Part shown: piece by piece, positions 47,380 through 62,233 of the stretch | How positions within the stretch are numbered: the first letter of the stretch is position 1 | Layout: each line of letters starts with the position of its first letter | Assembly: GCA_963745175.1 (NCBI GenBank) | Contig: CAVUWK010000003.1 | Coordinates: forward strand, 102,598-166,597 | Source: Bog-473 sp963745175 | Lineage (GTDB): Bacteria > Actinomycetota > Acidimicrobiia > Acidimicrobiales > RAAP-2 | Length of the DNA: 64,000 nucleotides | Reading direction: 5' to 3' | Notes under the pieces: model-generated | What the model was told of the DNA's origin: nothing | The model's input: only the letters and a program-made list of their open reading frames with translations | Databases searched by the model: none | Position numbers and translations under genes: made by a program

Positions 47380-47718
47380 ATGAAGCTGATCGTGGCAGTC
47401 CTCAAGCCGTTCAAGCTCGACGACGTCAAGGAGACCCTCAAGAACCTCGGGGTGCAGGGCATGACCCTGACCGAGGCGCAGGGTTTCGGGCGCCAGCGCG
47501 GGCACACCGAGGTGTACCGCGGTGCGGAGTACGAGGTGGACTTCGTCCCCAAGCTCCGCATCGAGGTGCTGGTGGACGACGGCCAGGTCGACGAGGTGGT
47601 CGACGCCATCGTCGCCTCGGCCTCCACCGGCAAGATCGGCGACGGCAAGGTGTGGGTCATCCCTGTCGAAGCCGTGGTGCGGGTGCGCACCGGAGAACGC
47701 GGGGCCGACGCGTTGTAG
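47380..47718 (+). CDS. glnK: P-II nitrogen regulatory protein, Amt-linked copy
   Basis: 112 residues, with Tyr51 (VYRGAEYEVDFVPK) in the T-loop and ATP-binding segments STGKIGDGKVWV and RVRTGERGADAL. AAAGGAGC sits nine bases before the ATG. It follows amt by 33 bases, the classical operon in which GlnK blocks the channel when nitrogen is plentiful. Closely similar to the copy at 43.8 kb. Confidence 0.95.
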   Translation: MKLIVAVLKPFKLDDVKETLKNLGVQGMTLTEAQGFGRQRGHTEVYRGAEYEVDFVPKLRIEVLVDDGQVDEVVDAIVASASTGKIGDGKVWVIPVEAVVRVRTGERGADAL

Positions 47719-47745
47719 GACGCAGCGGTCCTGTGGACGGTCGGT

Positions 47746-47777
47746 CAGGCCGGGGCGCGGCGAGGTGCCCCGGCCTG
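47746..47777. terminator. Hairpin terminator after amt-glnK
   Basis: Perfect 11-bp stem CAGGCCGGGGC / GCCCCGGCCTG around a 10-base loop. It stands between glnK and the convergent ribbon-helix-helix gene and could end transcription from both sides. Confidence 0.75.
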
Positions 47778-47811
47778 CCGCTGTCTGCGGGCACTTGTAG
47801 CGGAGACCGGG

Positions 47812-48012
47812 TCAGTCCTGCGTGGCCTTGGGCCGGCCTCGCTTGGGCAGCGGCGCCGCCTGCTTGGGCATGCGCCCGGCGTCGGTCAGCGCCCGGCGCA
47901 GGAGCATCTCGATCTGGGCGTTGACGCTGCGCAGGTCGTCGTTGGCCCACCGCATCAGTGCGTCGTGGACGGCGGGATCGATGCGCAGCAGGACCTGCCG
48001 CCGTTCGCTCAC
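47812..48012 (-). CDS. Arc-type ribbon-helix-helix DNA-binding protein
   Basis: 66 residues from GTG. SERRQVLLRIDPAVHDALMR is the beta strand and first helix of an Arc/MetJ fold; WANDDLRSVNAQIEMLLRRA is the second helix. The C-terminus is a basic KRGRPKATQD tail. The GTG overlaps the SPFH stop (GTGA). SPFH plus Arc-type protein is a recurring actinobacterial pair. Probably autoregulatory on the palindrome upstream of the SPFH gene. Confidence 0.8.
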   Translation of the reverse strand: MSERRQVLLRIDPAVHDALMRWANDDLRSVNAQIEMLLRRALTDAGRMPKQAAPLPKRGRPKATQD

Positions 48013-48915
48013 GTATAGAGCGAACCCGTGTTCACGACGGGCGACGGCGGCTGGTCCCCGCACAGGACGACCATCAGGTTGCTGACCATGGCTGGCCGTG
48101 CGCTCCTCGTCGAGCGAGACCACGCCGCCCTCGTTGAGGCGGCTGAGGGCCATCTCGACCATGCCGACGGCACCCTCCACGATGCGCGAGCGGGCGGCCA
48201 CCACGGCGTTGGCCTGCTGGCGGCGCAGCATGGCCTGCGCGATCTCCTGGGCGTAGGCCAGGTGGGAGATGCGCACCTCCACGATCTCGAGCCCGGCGAT
48301 GGAGACCCGCTCGGCCACCTCGACCGCCAGCTCGCCGGCGACGATGTCGGTGGAGCCGCGCAGGGACGTCCCCGTCCCGGTGGTGTCGTCGTAGGGGTGG
48401 CTCACCGCGACGTGGCGCAGGGCGGACTCGGCCTGGACCGAGATGAAGTTGACGAAGTTGTCCACGGCGTAGCTCGACTTGGCCGTGTCGGCCACCTGCC
48501 AGACCACGATGGCGGCGATCTCGACCGGGTTGCCGTCGGCGTCGTTGACCTTGAGGTGGCCGGTCTCGAAGTTGCGGACCCGGATGCTGACCCGGCGGCG
48601 CGCGGTCAGCGGGGCCACCCACCAGAAGCCCGACCGGCGGACGGTGCCGATGTAGCGGCCGAAGAACTGGACCACCGAGGTCTGCCCCGGCGGGACGATC
48701 ACCAGCGAGGTGGCGACGAGGACGAAGACGAGGATCGGCAGGACGAGCCAGCCGGGGGCGTTGAAGCCGGCGAGGAACATCCCGCCGATGCAGGCGAGGA
48801 GGACGATGACGCCGAACCAGCCGTTGACGGCGAAGGCCGGGCGCTCGGTGATGTCGACCCGGGCTCCCTGGTGGCCGACGGGGGTGGCGTTGCTCGGTGG
48901 CGGGACGATGCTCAT
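48009..48915 (-). CDS. SPFH/Band 7 domain protein, one frameshift
   Basis: About 300 codons. Two N-terminal membrane helices (30-75), then the SPFH core (IVPPGQTSVVQFFGRYIGTV, ARRRVSIRVRNFETGHLKVN, EVRISHLAYAQEIAQAMLRR). The frame shifts near 48089 (one extra C); restored, it ends SNLMVVLCGDQPPSPVVNTG and SLYT. The family makes membrane scaffolds of the stomatin type. ATG 48915 follows GGAGGAG. Confidence 0.87.
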
Positions 48916-48934
48916 GGTGTGCTCCTCCGACAAT

Positions 48935-48959
48935 AAGTGATATCTAATAGATATCACTT
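48935..48959. promoter_or_regulatory. Perfect 25-bp palindrome, probable operator of SPFH-RHH operon
   Basis: AAGTGATATCTA-A-TAGATATCACTT: two perfect 12-base arms with a single base between. It begins 19 bases upstream of the SPFH ATG and is far more AT-rich than its surroundings, so it may overlap the -10 region. Most likely bound by the ribbon-helix-helix protein of the same operon; a PadR-like regulator elsewhere is an alternative. Confidence 0.78.
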
Positions 48960-49010
48960 TCTCTGTCCGGTGGCTACCCCCCTCGCGTGGACGGGGGGAG
49001 CCGGGGAGGG

Positions 49011-49787
49011 TCAGCCCGGGGGCTGGTCGGCCTGGCGGGCCACGGCGGCGGCGGCGGCGGCGGCCGCCTCGGGGTCGCCCAGGTAGTCGGCGGAGCGCAC
49101 GGTGAGGTCGTCGTCGAGGCGCATGCGGTAGGGGATGCCGGTCGGGACCTCGAGCTCGGTGATGGCGTCGTCGGCGAATCCGCTCGAGGTGCTTGCGCAG
49201 GGCCCGGATGGAGTTGCCGTGGGCGGCGACCAGCACGGCGCCGCCCGTGGGCGGCGGCGGCCCGGAGGTCGGGCACGATGGCCGACTCCCAGTAGGGCAC
49301 GGCGCGGCGCACCACGTCGGCCAGGCACTCGGTGCGCGGGATGTCGGCCGGGTCGAGGTCGCGGTAGCGGGGGTCGCCGGCCACGTCGTAGGGGTTGTCC
49401 GGTGGAGAGCGGCGGGGGCGGGGTGTCGTAGCTGCGCCGCCACAGCTGGAGCTGCTCGGCGCCGAACTGCTGCTTGATCTCGGCCTTGTTCTTGCCCTGC
49501 AGGTCCCCGTAGTGGCGCTCGTTGAGGCGCCAGTCCCGGCGGACCGGGAGCCAGCTGCGGCCGGCGGCGGCCAGGGCGAGCTCGGCCGTCCGGATGGCCC
49601 GGGTCAGGACCGAGGTGTGCAGGATGCGCAGGTCGAGGTCGTCGGTTGCGGCCAGGAGCTCGCCGCCGGCCCGGGCCTCGGCCTCCCCGGCGGGGGTCAG
49701 GTCGACGTCGACCCAGCCCGTGAAGAGGTTCTCGGCGTTCCAGGTGGACTGCCCGTGGCGGATCAGGACCAGATCGAGCACGGTCAC
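49011..49787 (-). CDS. gpmA: 2,3-bisphosphoglycerate-dependent phosphoglycerate mutase, three frameshifts
   Basis: About 255 codons. LDLVLIRHGQSTWNAENLFT has the phosphohistidine RHG and the second motif AAHGNSIRALRKHLE supplies the other His; LNERHYGDLQGKNKAEIKQQ is the diagnostic dPGM sequence. The frame moves near 49403 (extra A), 49250 and 49185 (extra C). GTG 49787 or 49781 is the likely start. Glycolysis and gluconeogenesis: interconverts 2- and 3-phosphoglycerate. Confidence 0.88.
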   Translation of the reverse strand: MTVLDLVLIRHGQSTWNAENLFTGWVDVDLTPAGEAEARAGGELLAATDDLDLRILHTSVLTRAIRTAELALAAAGRSWLPVRRDWRLNERHYGDLQGKNKAEIKQQFGAEQLQLWRRSYDTPPPPLSTGQPLRRGRRPPLPRPRPGRHPAHRVPGRRGAPRRALLGVGHRARPPGRRRPRAAPCWSPPTATPSGPCASTSSGFADDAITELEVPTGIPYRMRLDDDLTVRSADYLGDPEAAAAAAAAVARQADQPPG

Positions 49788-49860
49788 GAGCGTAGGTGGG
49801 TCCGGCGGAAGGTTGTAACCCACCAGGTCAGCGTGGTGGAAACCGGGGTGGCAACCATTG

Positions 49861-49901
49861 CCTCAAGAATCTTGACAAAAGGGACTCAACTTTGCTACAC
49901 T
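49861..49901 (+). promoter_or_regulatory. dnaK operon promoter with HspR (HAIR)-like sites
   Basis: The -35 TTGACA (49872-49877) and -10 TACACT (49896-49901) are 18 bases apart. Overlapping them are CTCAAG-AAT-CTTGA (an inverted pair) and CTTGA...ACTCAAC, close to the HspR operator CTTGAGT-n7-ACTCAAG but one base short and with a mismatch. The HspR gene is in the operon, so autoregulation under heat shock is likely. Confidence 0.75.
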
Positions 49902-49966
49902 GGGCGGACGTAACGCACGGTGCTATCTGCCACTGGGGCAGACGACGATCGGAAGGACTGCAGATC

Positions 49967-51830
<1,864 letters not shown>

Positions 51831-51834
<4 letters not shown>

Positions 51835-52394
51835 GCTTCGGCGACGAGGCCGTGCCCGAGGAGGAGCCTGTCTACTCTGAGGCCGAGGCGGCGGAGGAGG
51901 AGAACGACGCGGCGAGAACGCGGCGCTGGCCGAGGAGGCCGACCCGCGGGAAGTGCTGGCGCGCGAGCGGGACGAGTACCTGCTCGCGCTCCAGCGCACC
52001 CAGGCCGACTTCGAGAACTACCGCAAGCGGATCGCCCGCCAGCAGGAGGAGCAGGCGGCCCGCGCCTCGCAGCACCTGGTGGAGAAGCTGCTGCCGGTGC
52101 TCGACGCGCTCGACCTGGCCGAGAACCACCTGAACGAGTCCCTCGACGTGAGCGAGGGCGCCAAGGCGCTGCACGCCTCGCGGGCGATGCTGATGGACAT
52201 CCTCTCGAGGGAGGGCCTCGAGCGGGTCGACCAGCCCGAGGTCCCCTTCGACCCGTCGGTGCACGACGCCGTCGCGCACTCGGACGGGGAGTGCGGTCCC
52301 GGCGGCGAGACCATGGTGGAGGAGGTGATGCGCTCCGGCTACCGCTGGAAGGGGCAGGTCGCTGCGCCCCGCCATGGTCCGCGTGCGGGGGTGA
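51831..52394 (+). CDS. grpE: Nucleotide exchange factor GrpE, two frameshifts
   Basis: About 187 codons. An acidic N-terminus (SFGDEAVPEEEPVYSEAEAA) is followed by the long coiled-coil helix LARERDEYLLALQRTQADFE and NYRKRIARQQEEQAA, then the beta domain (EVPFDPSVHDAVAH, MRSGYRWKGQV). Frames change near 51913 (missing G) and 52364 (extra G); corrected, it ends LRPAMVRVRG at 52394. It releases ADP from DnaK. Overlaps dnaK by four bases. Confidence 0.9.
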
Positions 52395-52402
52395 GCTGAC
52401 CC

Positions 52403-53516
52403 ATGGCCGCACAGCGCGAATGGTTCGAGAAGGACTACTACAAGGTGCTCGGCGTCGTCCCGACGGCGTCCGACAAGGAGATCACGCGCGCCTACCGGAA
52501 GCTGGCGAAGGAGCACCACCCCGACACCAACCCCGGCTCGGAGGAGCGCTTCAAGGAGATCAGCGCCGCCTACGACGTCCTGGGCGACGCCGAGAAGCGC
52601 AAGGAGTACGACGAGGTCCGCAGCCACGGGCCGGTGGGCGGCTTCGGCGCGCCCGGTGGTCGGCGGCGGCACCTTCCGCATGGAGGACATGGGCGACCTG
52701 AGCGACCTCTTCGGGGGTCTCTTCGGTGGCGGGCGGCCGCACGCGCACGACGCAGCGGGGCCCGCAGCGGGGCGCCGACATGGAGGCGCAGCTGCACCTG
52801 TCCTTCCAGGACGCGGTGCACGGCGTCACGACGTCGGTCAACGTGCCCCAGGAGGTGCGCTGCTCGAACTGCCGCGGTGCGGTGCCGCGCCGGGGACCTC
52901 GACGCACACCTGCCCGCGCTGCGGGGGGACGGGGAGCCTCAACGACAACCAGGGGCTGTTCTCCCTCAGCACCGTCTGCCCGGACTGCATGGGCCGGGGC
53001 ACGCTGTTCGACACGCCGTGCCCGGTCTGCCACGGCACGGGCACCGAGCACAAGGTGCGCTCGGTCAAGGTCCGCATCCCGGCCGGGGTCGAGGACGGCC
53101 AGCGCATCAGGGTCAAGGGACGGGCGCGCCCGGGCAGGGCATGGCGCCGCCCGGCGACCTCTACGTGGTCGTCCACGTGGCCAACCACGAGGTCTTCGGG
53201 CGCAGCGGGCGCAACCTGACCATCACGGTGCCGATCACGTTCCCGGAGGCGGCGCTGGGGACGACCATCACGGTGCCCACGCTCGACGGCAAGGTGACGC
53301 TCAAGGTGCCGCCGGGCACGTCGTCGGGCAAGGTGCTGCGCGTGCGCGGCCGCGGGGTGCCGTGCGGGATCGGGCCGCAACGGCAAGAAGCCGGGCGACC
53401 TGCTGGTCAAGGTGGAGGTCGTGGTGCCGACCGAGCTCACCGACGAGCAGAAGGCGGCGCTGGAGTCGCTGGCCGCGGTGACCGAGCCGGCGCCGCGGAT
53501 CGCGGTGGACGGGTGA
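52403..53516 (+). CDS. dnaJ: Chaperone DnaJ, about five frameshifts
   Basis: About 370 codons. The J domain has YYKVLGVVPTASDKEITRAY and the HPD motif (KEHHPDTNPG); a Gly/Phe-rich linker follows (DLSDLFGGLFGGG). The zinc domain has CSNCRG, CPRCGGTG, CPDCMGRG and CPVCHGTG, then the substrate domain and a C-terminus PAPRIAVDG. Frame changes near 52655, 52745, 52885, 53125 and 53370. It begins eight bases after grpE. Confidence 0.9.
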
Positions 53517-53545
53517 GCTGGGATGTGTGATGGGGTGATGCGGTG

Positions 53546-53935
53546 ATGGCCGACCGCGACGGCAACCAGGCGGTCTACGTGATCTCGGTGGCGGCCGAGC
53601 TGGCGGGGATGCACCCGCAGACGCTGCGCATCTACGAGCGCAAGGGCCTGCTCGACCCGTCGCGCACCAGCGGCGGGAGCCGGCGCTTCTCGGAGCGCGA
53701 CCTGGAGCGCCTGCGCCACATCCAGGAGCTGACCTCGACCGGGCTCAACCTCGAAGGGGTGCGCCGGGTGCTGCAGCTCGAGTCCGAGCTGGCCCGGCTG
53801 CGCGAGGAGCTGGTGCAGGTGCGGGCCCAGGCGCTCGAGGCCGTGGCCGCGACGCACCGCCAGTACCGGCGCGACCTGGTGCCGCTGCGCCAGGCGCCGG
53901 TGCCCTACCGGCGCCGGACGGGCACGGCGAACTGA
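53546..53935 (+). CDS. hspR: Heat shock repressor HspR (MerR family)
   Basis: 129 residues. YVISVAAELAGMHPQTLRIY and ERKGLLDPSRTSGGSRRFSE form the winged helix-turn-helix of the MerR/HspR type, followed by a coiled coil (GVRRVLQLESELARLREELV). It represses the dnaK operon through HAIR sites. GTG 53543 directly precedes the ATG used here. The position after dnaJ is the same as in Streptomyces. Confidence 0.92.
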   Translation: MADRDGNQAVYVISVAAELAGMHPQTLRIYERKGLLDPSRTSGGSRRFSERDLERLRHIQELTSTGLNLEGVRRVLQLESELARLREELVQVRAQALEAVAATHRQYRRDLVPLRQAPVPYRRRTGTAN

Positions 53936-54038
53936 CCGCGAGGGAACTGAGCACGTGGAACTGAGCGTGGAGAGACGACACAGGGACGGGACGAAGGACG
54001 CGAACACGAACGATGCACGACATGAGAAGGGCGGGCCG

Positions 54039-56527
<2,489 letters not shown>

Positions 56528-56633
56528 CGCGCTTGGTCGATTCGTCGGGACCTAGGGCTGGGCCCTGGGCCATGGGGCCATGGGGCCATGGTCCATGGGC
56601 GGTGGCTCCGGCCACGATGGCACGGGGGGAGGG

Positions 56634-56979
56634 AGTTTACTGGGGACTATAAACAAGTTTGTGTATAGTCTGGGGAACTACCCCCGTCGCACGGCATTGG
56701 GCGCGAACCGAGGTCGCTTCCGGTTCGTCAGCACAACGGATGCGCAACGCAATTCGCGGCGCAAGCGTTGAGCGAAAGCCGTCGGCTCGGGGCGTGCGCT
56801 AGGTCCCGGGCCGCACGCGCGGCCGCGCTCGACCGGCGAATGGTTCCTGGAACTGTAAACAAAGGTGTGTACGCTCCACCAAGAACTGTCCCCGACGCGA
56901 CGACGTTGTGTGTGAATCGGACACGTTGCAACACGTCAACACAACGGATGCGCAAGACAATTCACGCGCAAGCGTTGAG
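56634..56979 (+). repeat. Two tandem imperfect repeats of about 130 bp
   Basis: Copy A (about 56645-56772) and copy B (about 56850-56979) share TGTAAACAA-like starts, a central CCCCG-CGC block, GTCA-CACAACGGATGCGCAA and a CGCAAGCGTTGAG end. Copy A also holds GACTATA...TATAGTC, a perfect 7-base inverted repeat around AACAAGTTTGTG; in copy B it is degraded. This fills much of the 529-bp gap after clpB. The bases before copy A show a short CCATGG-rich run only. Probably a duplicated control region of the secreted peptidase. Confidence 0.7.
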
Positions 56980-57009
56980 ATAGAGACGTTCATTTTCGAG
57001 GGGTCAAGT

Positions 57010-57015
57010 TACAAT
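57010..57015 (+). promoter_or_regulatory. Possible -10 of the secreted peptidase gene
   Basis: TACAAT, 41 bases before the GTG, after the second tandem repeat. TTCATT (56989-56994) could be a poor -35 but the spacing is only 15 bases. Weak evidence. Confidence 0.35.
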
Positions 57016-57056
57016 CGCCCGCGGTCCGAGGTCGTAATGAACTGGGGGAGGCGGAC

Positions 57057-58690
57057 GTGTCGGGGTCTTTTCGTATGTGGCGGTGGCTGGGCGCCGCGAC
57101 GCTCGTCGCGGTGGGTCTGGTCATGGGAACCTCACTTGCCGGTGCGCAGGACGCGCCCGGTGACTCGGCGGCGCACGTCTCGTGGACGGCAGTGGGCCAC
57201 GGCACACCCGTCTCGTCGCGCAGCTCCATACCAACCCGGGCCAGTTCGTGACACCGCTCGAGCCCCACGTGGCCGGCGGGTCCTACAGCGGCGAAGTCCA
57301 CCAATTGGTCGGGCCAGATCGCGAGCGGGGCAACGTTCACCGGCGTCCAAGGGAACTGGGTGGTGCCGGAGCGTGCAGGCCACGCAGTCCAGTGAGGCCT
57401 CGGCCACCTGGATCGGGATCGACGGCGGCCCGAGCTCGCCCGGGCTCCATCATCCAGACCGGGACCGCGCAGCAGACGGAAGGCGGCGTCACGTAGTACT
57501 ACGCCTGGTACGAGCTCTACCCCCAACCGTCGGTGGTGATCGGATCGGTTTCGCCCGGCGACCAGATGGTCGCTTCTATCAGCCAGATCGCCGGGAACAC
57601 CTGGACTCTCTCGATCGCGGACACGAGCGTGGCGGGAGACGTGACGACGATGCCACCCGACGTACTCCGGTCCTGATGCCTCGGCAGAGTGGATCGAGGA
57701 ACTTCCCACGGTGGTCGGCGGGGCTCAACCCACACTCGCCAACTTCGGGTCGGCGACGTTCACCCAGATGCAGGCCTCGACGAGCTCGGGCGCTCCGGCG
57801 GCTCACTGCCGGTGAACATGATCGACGAGAGCGGCAACGTGATCGCCTCGGGCAGGAGCCGTCGCCGAACAACTCGTTCACCGACAGCTTCGTCCCGAGC
57901 CCGCACGGATACTGGCTCGTCGGATCCGACGGCGGGATCTTCAGCTTCGGGGAGGCCCAGTTCTACGGATCGACCGGGAGCCTGCATCTGCAGCGCCCCG
58001 TCGTCGGCATTGTGCCCACGGCGGACCGCGGCGGCTATTGGCTCGACGCCTCCGACGGCGGTGTCTTCAGCTACGGCGACACGCAGTTCTACGGCTCCAT
58101 ACCCGGCCTCGGGCTCCATCCCGCCGGATCGGGCCAGCCCAACAGCCTCAACGCGCCCATCGTCGGCATGGTCCCCTCCATCGACGACAACGGTTACTTC
58201 ATGGTGGCGTCCGACGGCGGGGTCTTCGCCTTCGGTGATGCCCACTTCGCCGGGTCGTGCCCCGGCATCGGAGGCTGCTCGGGTACCGCGGTGGCGGTCA
58301 TGCCCGACGCACAGCGGCAACGGCTACTGGTTGGTGACCTCGACGGGCAACATCTACACGTTCGGCGACGCCCCCTACTTCGGCGCTCCGGGCCACGGCA
58401 CCGTGACGTCGGCCGTGGCGACCCCCGACGGGCAGGGGTACCTCGATCGTTCTCAGCAACGGTGAGGTCTTCCACTACGGCGACGCCCCCGCCGACGGTT
58501 CGCCCGCCCTCGGGCGACTTCGACGGCCTCGACGCCGGCGACCGTCCATCTTCAGCACTTCGGACGGCGCCGGCTACTGGGTCTCGTCGGCCATCGGGCG
58601 CCGTCTACAACTTCGGGGACCGCACCCGACGACGGAGGGATGGCCGGGACCCACCTGAATGGGTCCATCATCGCCGCCACGGGCTTCTGA
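57057..58690 (+). CDS. Secreted glutamic (G1, eqolisin) peptidase with C-terminal repeat domain, several frameshifts
   Basis: About 540 codons. GTG with GGGGGAGG upstream; signal peptide MWRWLGAATLVAVGLVMGTS ending SLAGAQ. Joining frames gives the G1 hallmarks TNWSGQIASGATFTGVQGNW, ATWIGIDGG, IIQTGTAQ (catalytic Gln at about 57455), YYAWYELYPQPS, SAEWIEELPTVVGG (catalytic Glu at about 57687) and NFGSATFTQM. A TAG at 57494-57496 sits where families have Gln or Ser, so CAG-to-TAG error or mutation. After about 57.9 kb the protein carries repeats like GYWLVGSDGGIFSFGEAQFY. G1 enzymes work at acid pH outside the cell. Confidence 0.78.
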
Positions 58691-58721
58691 TCAACGAGGC
58701 TCTGGTCAGCGGCACTGGCCG

Positions 58722-60045
58722 TCAGTCCGGCGTAGCGCCGAGCCGCCGGCGGATCGGCCCACCCGGTCGCTGCCGTGGGCGTGCAGCCGAAGGTCTGGAG
58801 GTCAGGCCGATCAGGCCTGGAGGGTCGGCGCGCCGCTCGGTGGCCATGCCGACGACGGTCCCGATGCCCTGGCTGGCCGCGGCGCCGAGGAAGGGCGCGT
58901 CCCCGTAGTTGAAGAGGCCGCCGTCGGCGGCGGTGAACCAGTAGCCGGCGCCGTCGGGCATCGCGGCCATGCCCACGATGGGCTGGTTGAGGTGGATGAC
59001 TCCCGGTCGAGCCGTAGAACTGGGCGTCGCCGTAGGCGAAGATGCCGCCGTCGGAGGCCACCAGCCAGTAGCCGCCGCCGTCGGGCGTCGGCCGCCATGC
59101 CGACGATGGGCTTGTTGAGGTGGATCGCTGCCGGTCGAGCCGAAGAACGTGGGCGTCGCCGTAGGCGAAGATGCCGCCGTCGGAGGCGACCAGCCAGTAG
59201 CCGCCGCCGTCGGGCGTCGGCGCCATGCCGACGATCGGCTTGTTGAGTGCATGCCCCGGTCGAGCCGTAGAACTGGGCGTCGCCGTAGGAGAAGATGCCC
59301 GCCGTCGGACGCGACCAGCCAGTAGCCGCCGCCGTCGATGGTGGCCGCCATGCCCGACGATCGGCTTGTTGAGTGGAAGCGCGCCGGCCGAGCCGAAGAA
59401 CTGGGCGTCGCCGAAGTTGAAGATGCCGCCGTCGGTCGCCACGAGCCAGTAGCCCGCCGTCGTCCCCGGTCTGGGCGATCCCGACGATGGGATGGTTCAA
59501 CGCCGGTGCCCGAGCAGGTCGCCGTAGAACGTCGGCGTCACCGAAGTGCGCCACGGTCCCGGTCGGCTGACCTGGTAGTAGCCGATCGTCCCGGCACCCG
59601 AGACCGCGACGGTCGTCCCCGACGTCGGGCCGAGTCCACGGAGCGTCAGGGTGGCGGAGCGGCTGCCGAGCGCGCCCGGGATGAACACGACGTCGATGGT
59701 GCACGATGCACCGGCTGGCGAGGGTGGATGTTGCCGAACGTCGTCGGTCGTTGCAGTCGTCCTCGGGGCTGACGCCGAAATCGTCGGCGTTCGGCGCCGG
59801 ACGCGGTCGTAGCCCGGTGATGATGTCGGTCGTTCCGCTCGTGTTGGTCAGGGTGAACTGCGACGCTGGTGAAGTCACCGAGCGTCGACGTCGCCGAAGT
59901 TGAGGCTTGGTCGGGCTCACGCTCAGGGCCGGTCCCGACGCGCCGGCGCTGCGTGCCGATCGGCCGCCGCCCCGACGAGCGACAGCCCGCCGCAGAGAAT
60001 GCTGCACACCGCCAGCGACATCCATCGCTGCACCCGGGTCCTCAT
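58722..60045 (-). CDS. Secreted protein with ASH-like domain and DGGIFSYGDAQFY repeats, many frameshifts
   Basis: About 440 codons. ATG 60045 with GGAGG eight bases upstream and signal peptide MRTRVQRWMSLAVCSILCGG. A beta-sandwich of the choice-of-anchor type follows (FTLTNTSGTTDIITG, ATLTLRGLGPTSGTTVAVSG, then GTIGYYQVSRPG). The rest is at least six repeats of about 35-40 residues, each like GYWLVASDGGIFSYGDAQFY then GSTG and KPIVGMA. These resemble beta-propeller blades. The frame changes many times. The end near 58722 is uncertain. Shares its repeat type with the convergent peptidase. Confidence 0.7.
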
Positions 60046-60194
60046 GGCTGCCGCCTCCGCTTCCCGGGGTGCGCGTCACCCCCGGCCGCCCGCACGCTAG
60101 CCAGTCCGGCACGCGCTGCGTTCGATAGCGGGGATGGTTTACGCGGTTTGTCACGGAACCGATGTTCAGGCCTGTCATGTCCGTCGACGGACTG

Positions 60195-60767
60195 TCAGAC
60201 GAGCACGCCCGCCGGCGCGAACGCCGTCGATCGAGCTCGCGGCAGAACGGCGTCGAGGTCCTCGGGCCGGCGGCTGGTCACCAACGTGTTGATGCCCAGC
60301 CGGCACACGACGACGTCGCGGTCGACCCAGTAGGCACCGGCATTGCGCAGGTCGGTCTGCAGGCTCGGCCACGAGGTGAGCGTGCGGCCCGCCACGAGGT
60401 CTCCCTCGATGAGGGTCCACGGGCCGTGGCAGATGGCCGCCACCGGCTTGCCCGCCTCGAACATGGCCATGAGGAAGTCGACGGCCGCCGCGTCGGTGCG
60501 GAGGCGGTCCGGGTTGGCCACGCCGCCCGGCAGGACGACGGCGTCGTAGTCGGCGGCCCGGGCCCGGTCGGTGACCTGGTCGACCGGGAAGCGGTCGGCG
60601 CGGTCGAGGTGGCGCATGGTCTCGACCATCCCGGCCCGGGGCGCCACGAGCTGCGCCGTCCCGCCGGCGTCGACCACGGCCCGCCAGGGCCGCAGCAGCT
60701 CGATTTCCTCGATGCCCTCGTTGGCCACGACGAAGGCGACCCGCACATCCTGCAGTTCGTTGGCCAC
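60195..60767 (-). CDS. DJ-1/PfpI family protein
   Basis: 190 residues from GTG 60767 (GAGGAGG eight bases upstream; another GTG at 60773). The nucleophile elbow AAICHGPWTLIE holds Cys113, and NEGIEEIELLRPW supplies the nearby Glu; the fold is the PfpI glutamine amidotransferase-like type. Members include deglycases, chaperones and peptidases; which it is cannot be read here. Divergent from purA. Confidence 0.9.
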   Translation of the reverse strand: MANELQDVRVAFVVANEGIEEIELLRPWRAVVDAGGTAQLVAPRAGMVETMRHLDRADRFPVDQVTDRARAADYDAVVLPGGVANPDRLRTDAAAVDFLMAMFEAGKPVAAICHGPWTLIEGDLVAGRTLTSWPSLQTDLRNAGAYWVDRDVVVCRLGINTLVTSRRPEDLDAVLPRARSTAFAPAGVLV

Positions 60768-60903
60768 CGTCACTCCCTCCTCGAGCCCCCTGGGACCCCC
60801 CGGGCGGTCCGGACGGTCCACCCCTGCCCGTCGCGGGACATACCCGGCGGTGGCGGGCGCCGAAACACCCGCATCTGTGCCGACCCCGCATTTCGGGGAG
60901 GGG

Positions 60904-60909
60904 TACACT
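60904..60909 (+). promoter_or_regulatory. Possible -10 of the purA operon
   Basis: TACACT, 39 bases before the purA GTG and in the gap divergent from the PfpI gene. It is the same hexamer as in the dnaK promoter. No convincing -35 is seen upstream. Confidence 0.4.
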
Positions 60910-60948
60910 GGTGCGTAATCCGAAGCGACAGAGCGAACGGAGAGGCGC

Positions 60949-62229
<1,281 letters not shown>

Positions 62230-62233
<4 letters not shown>

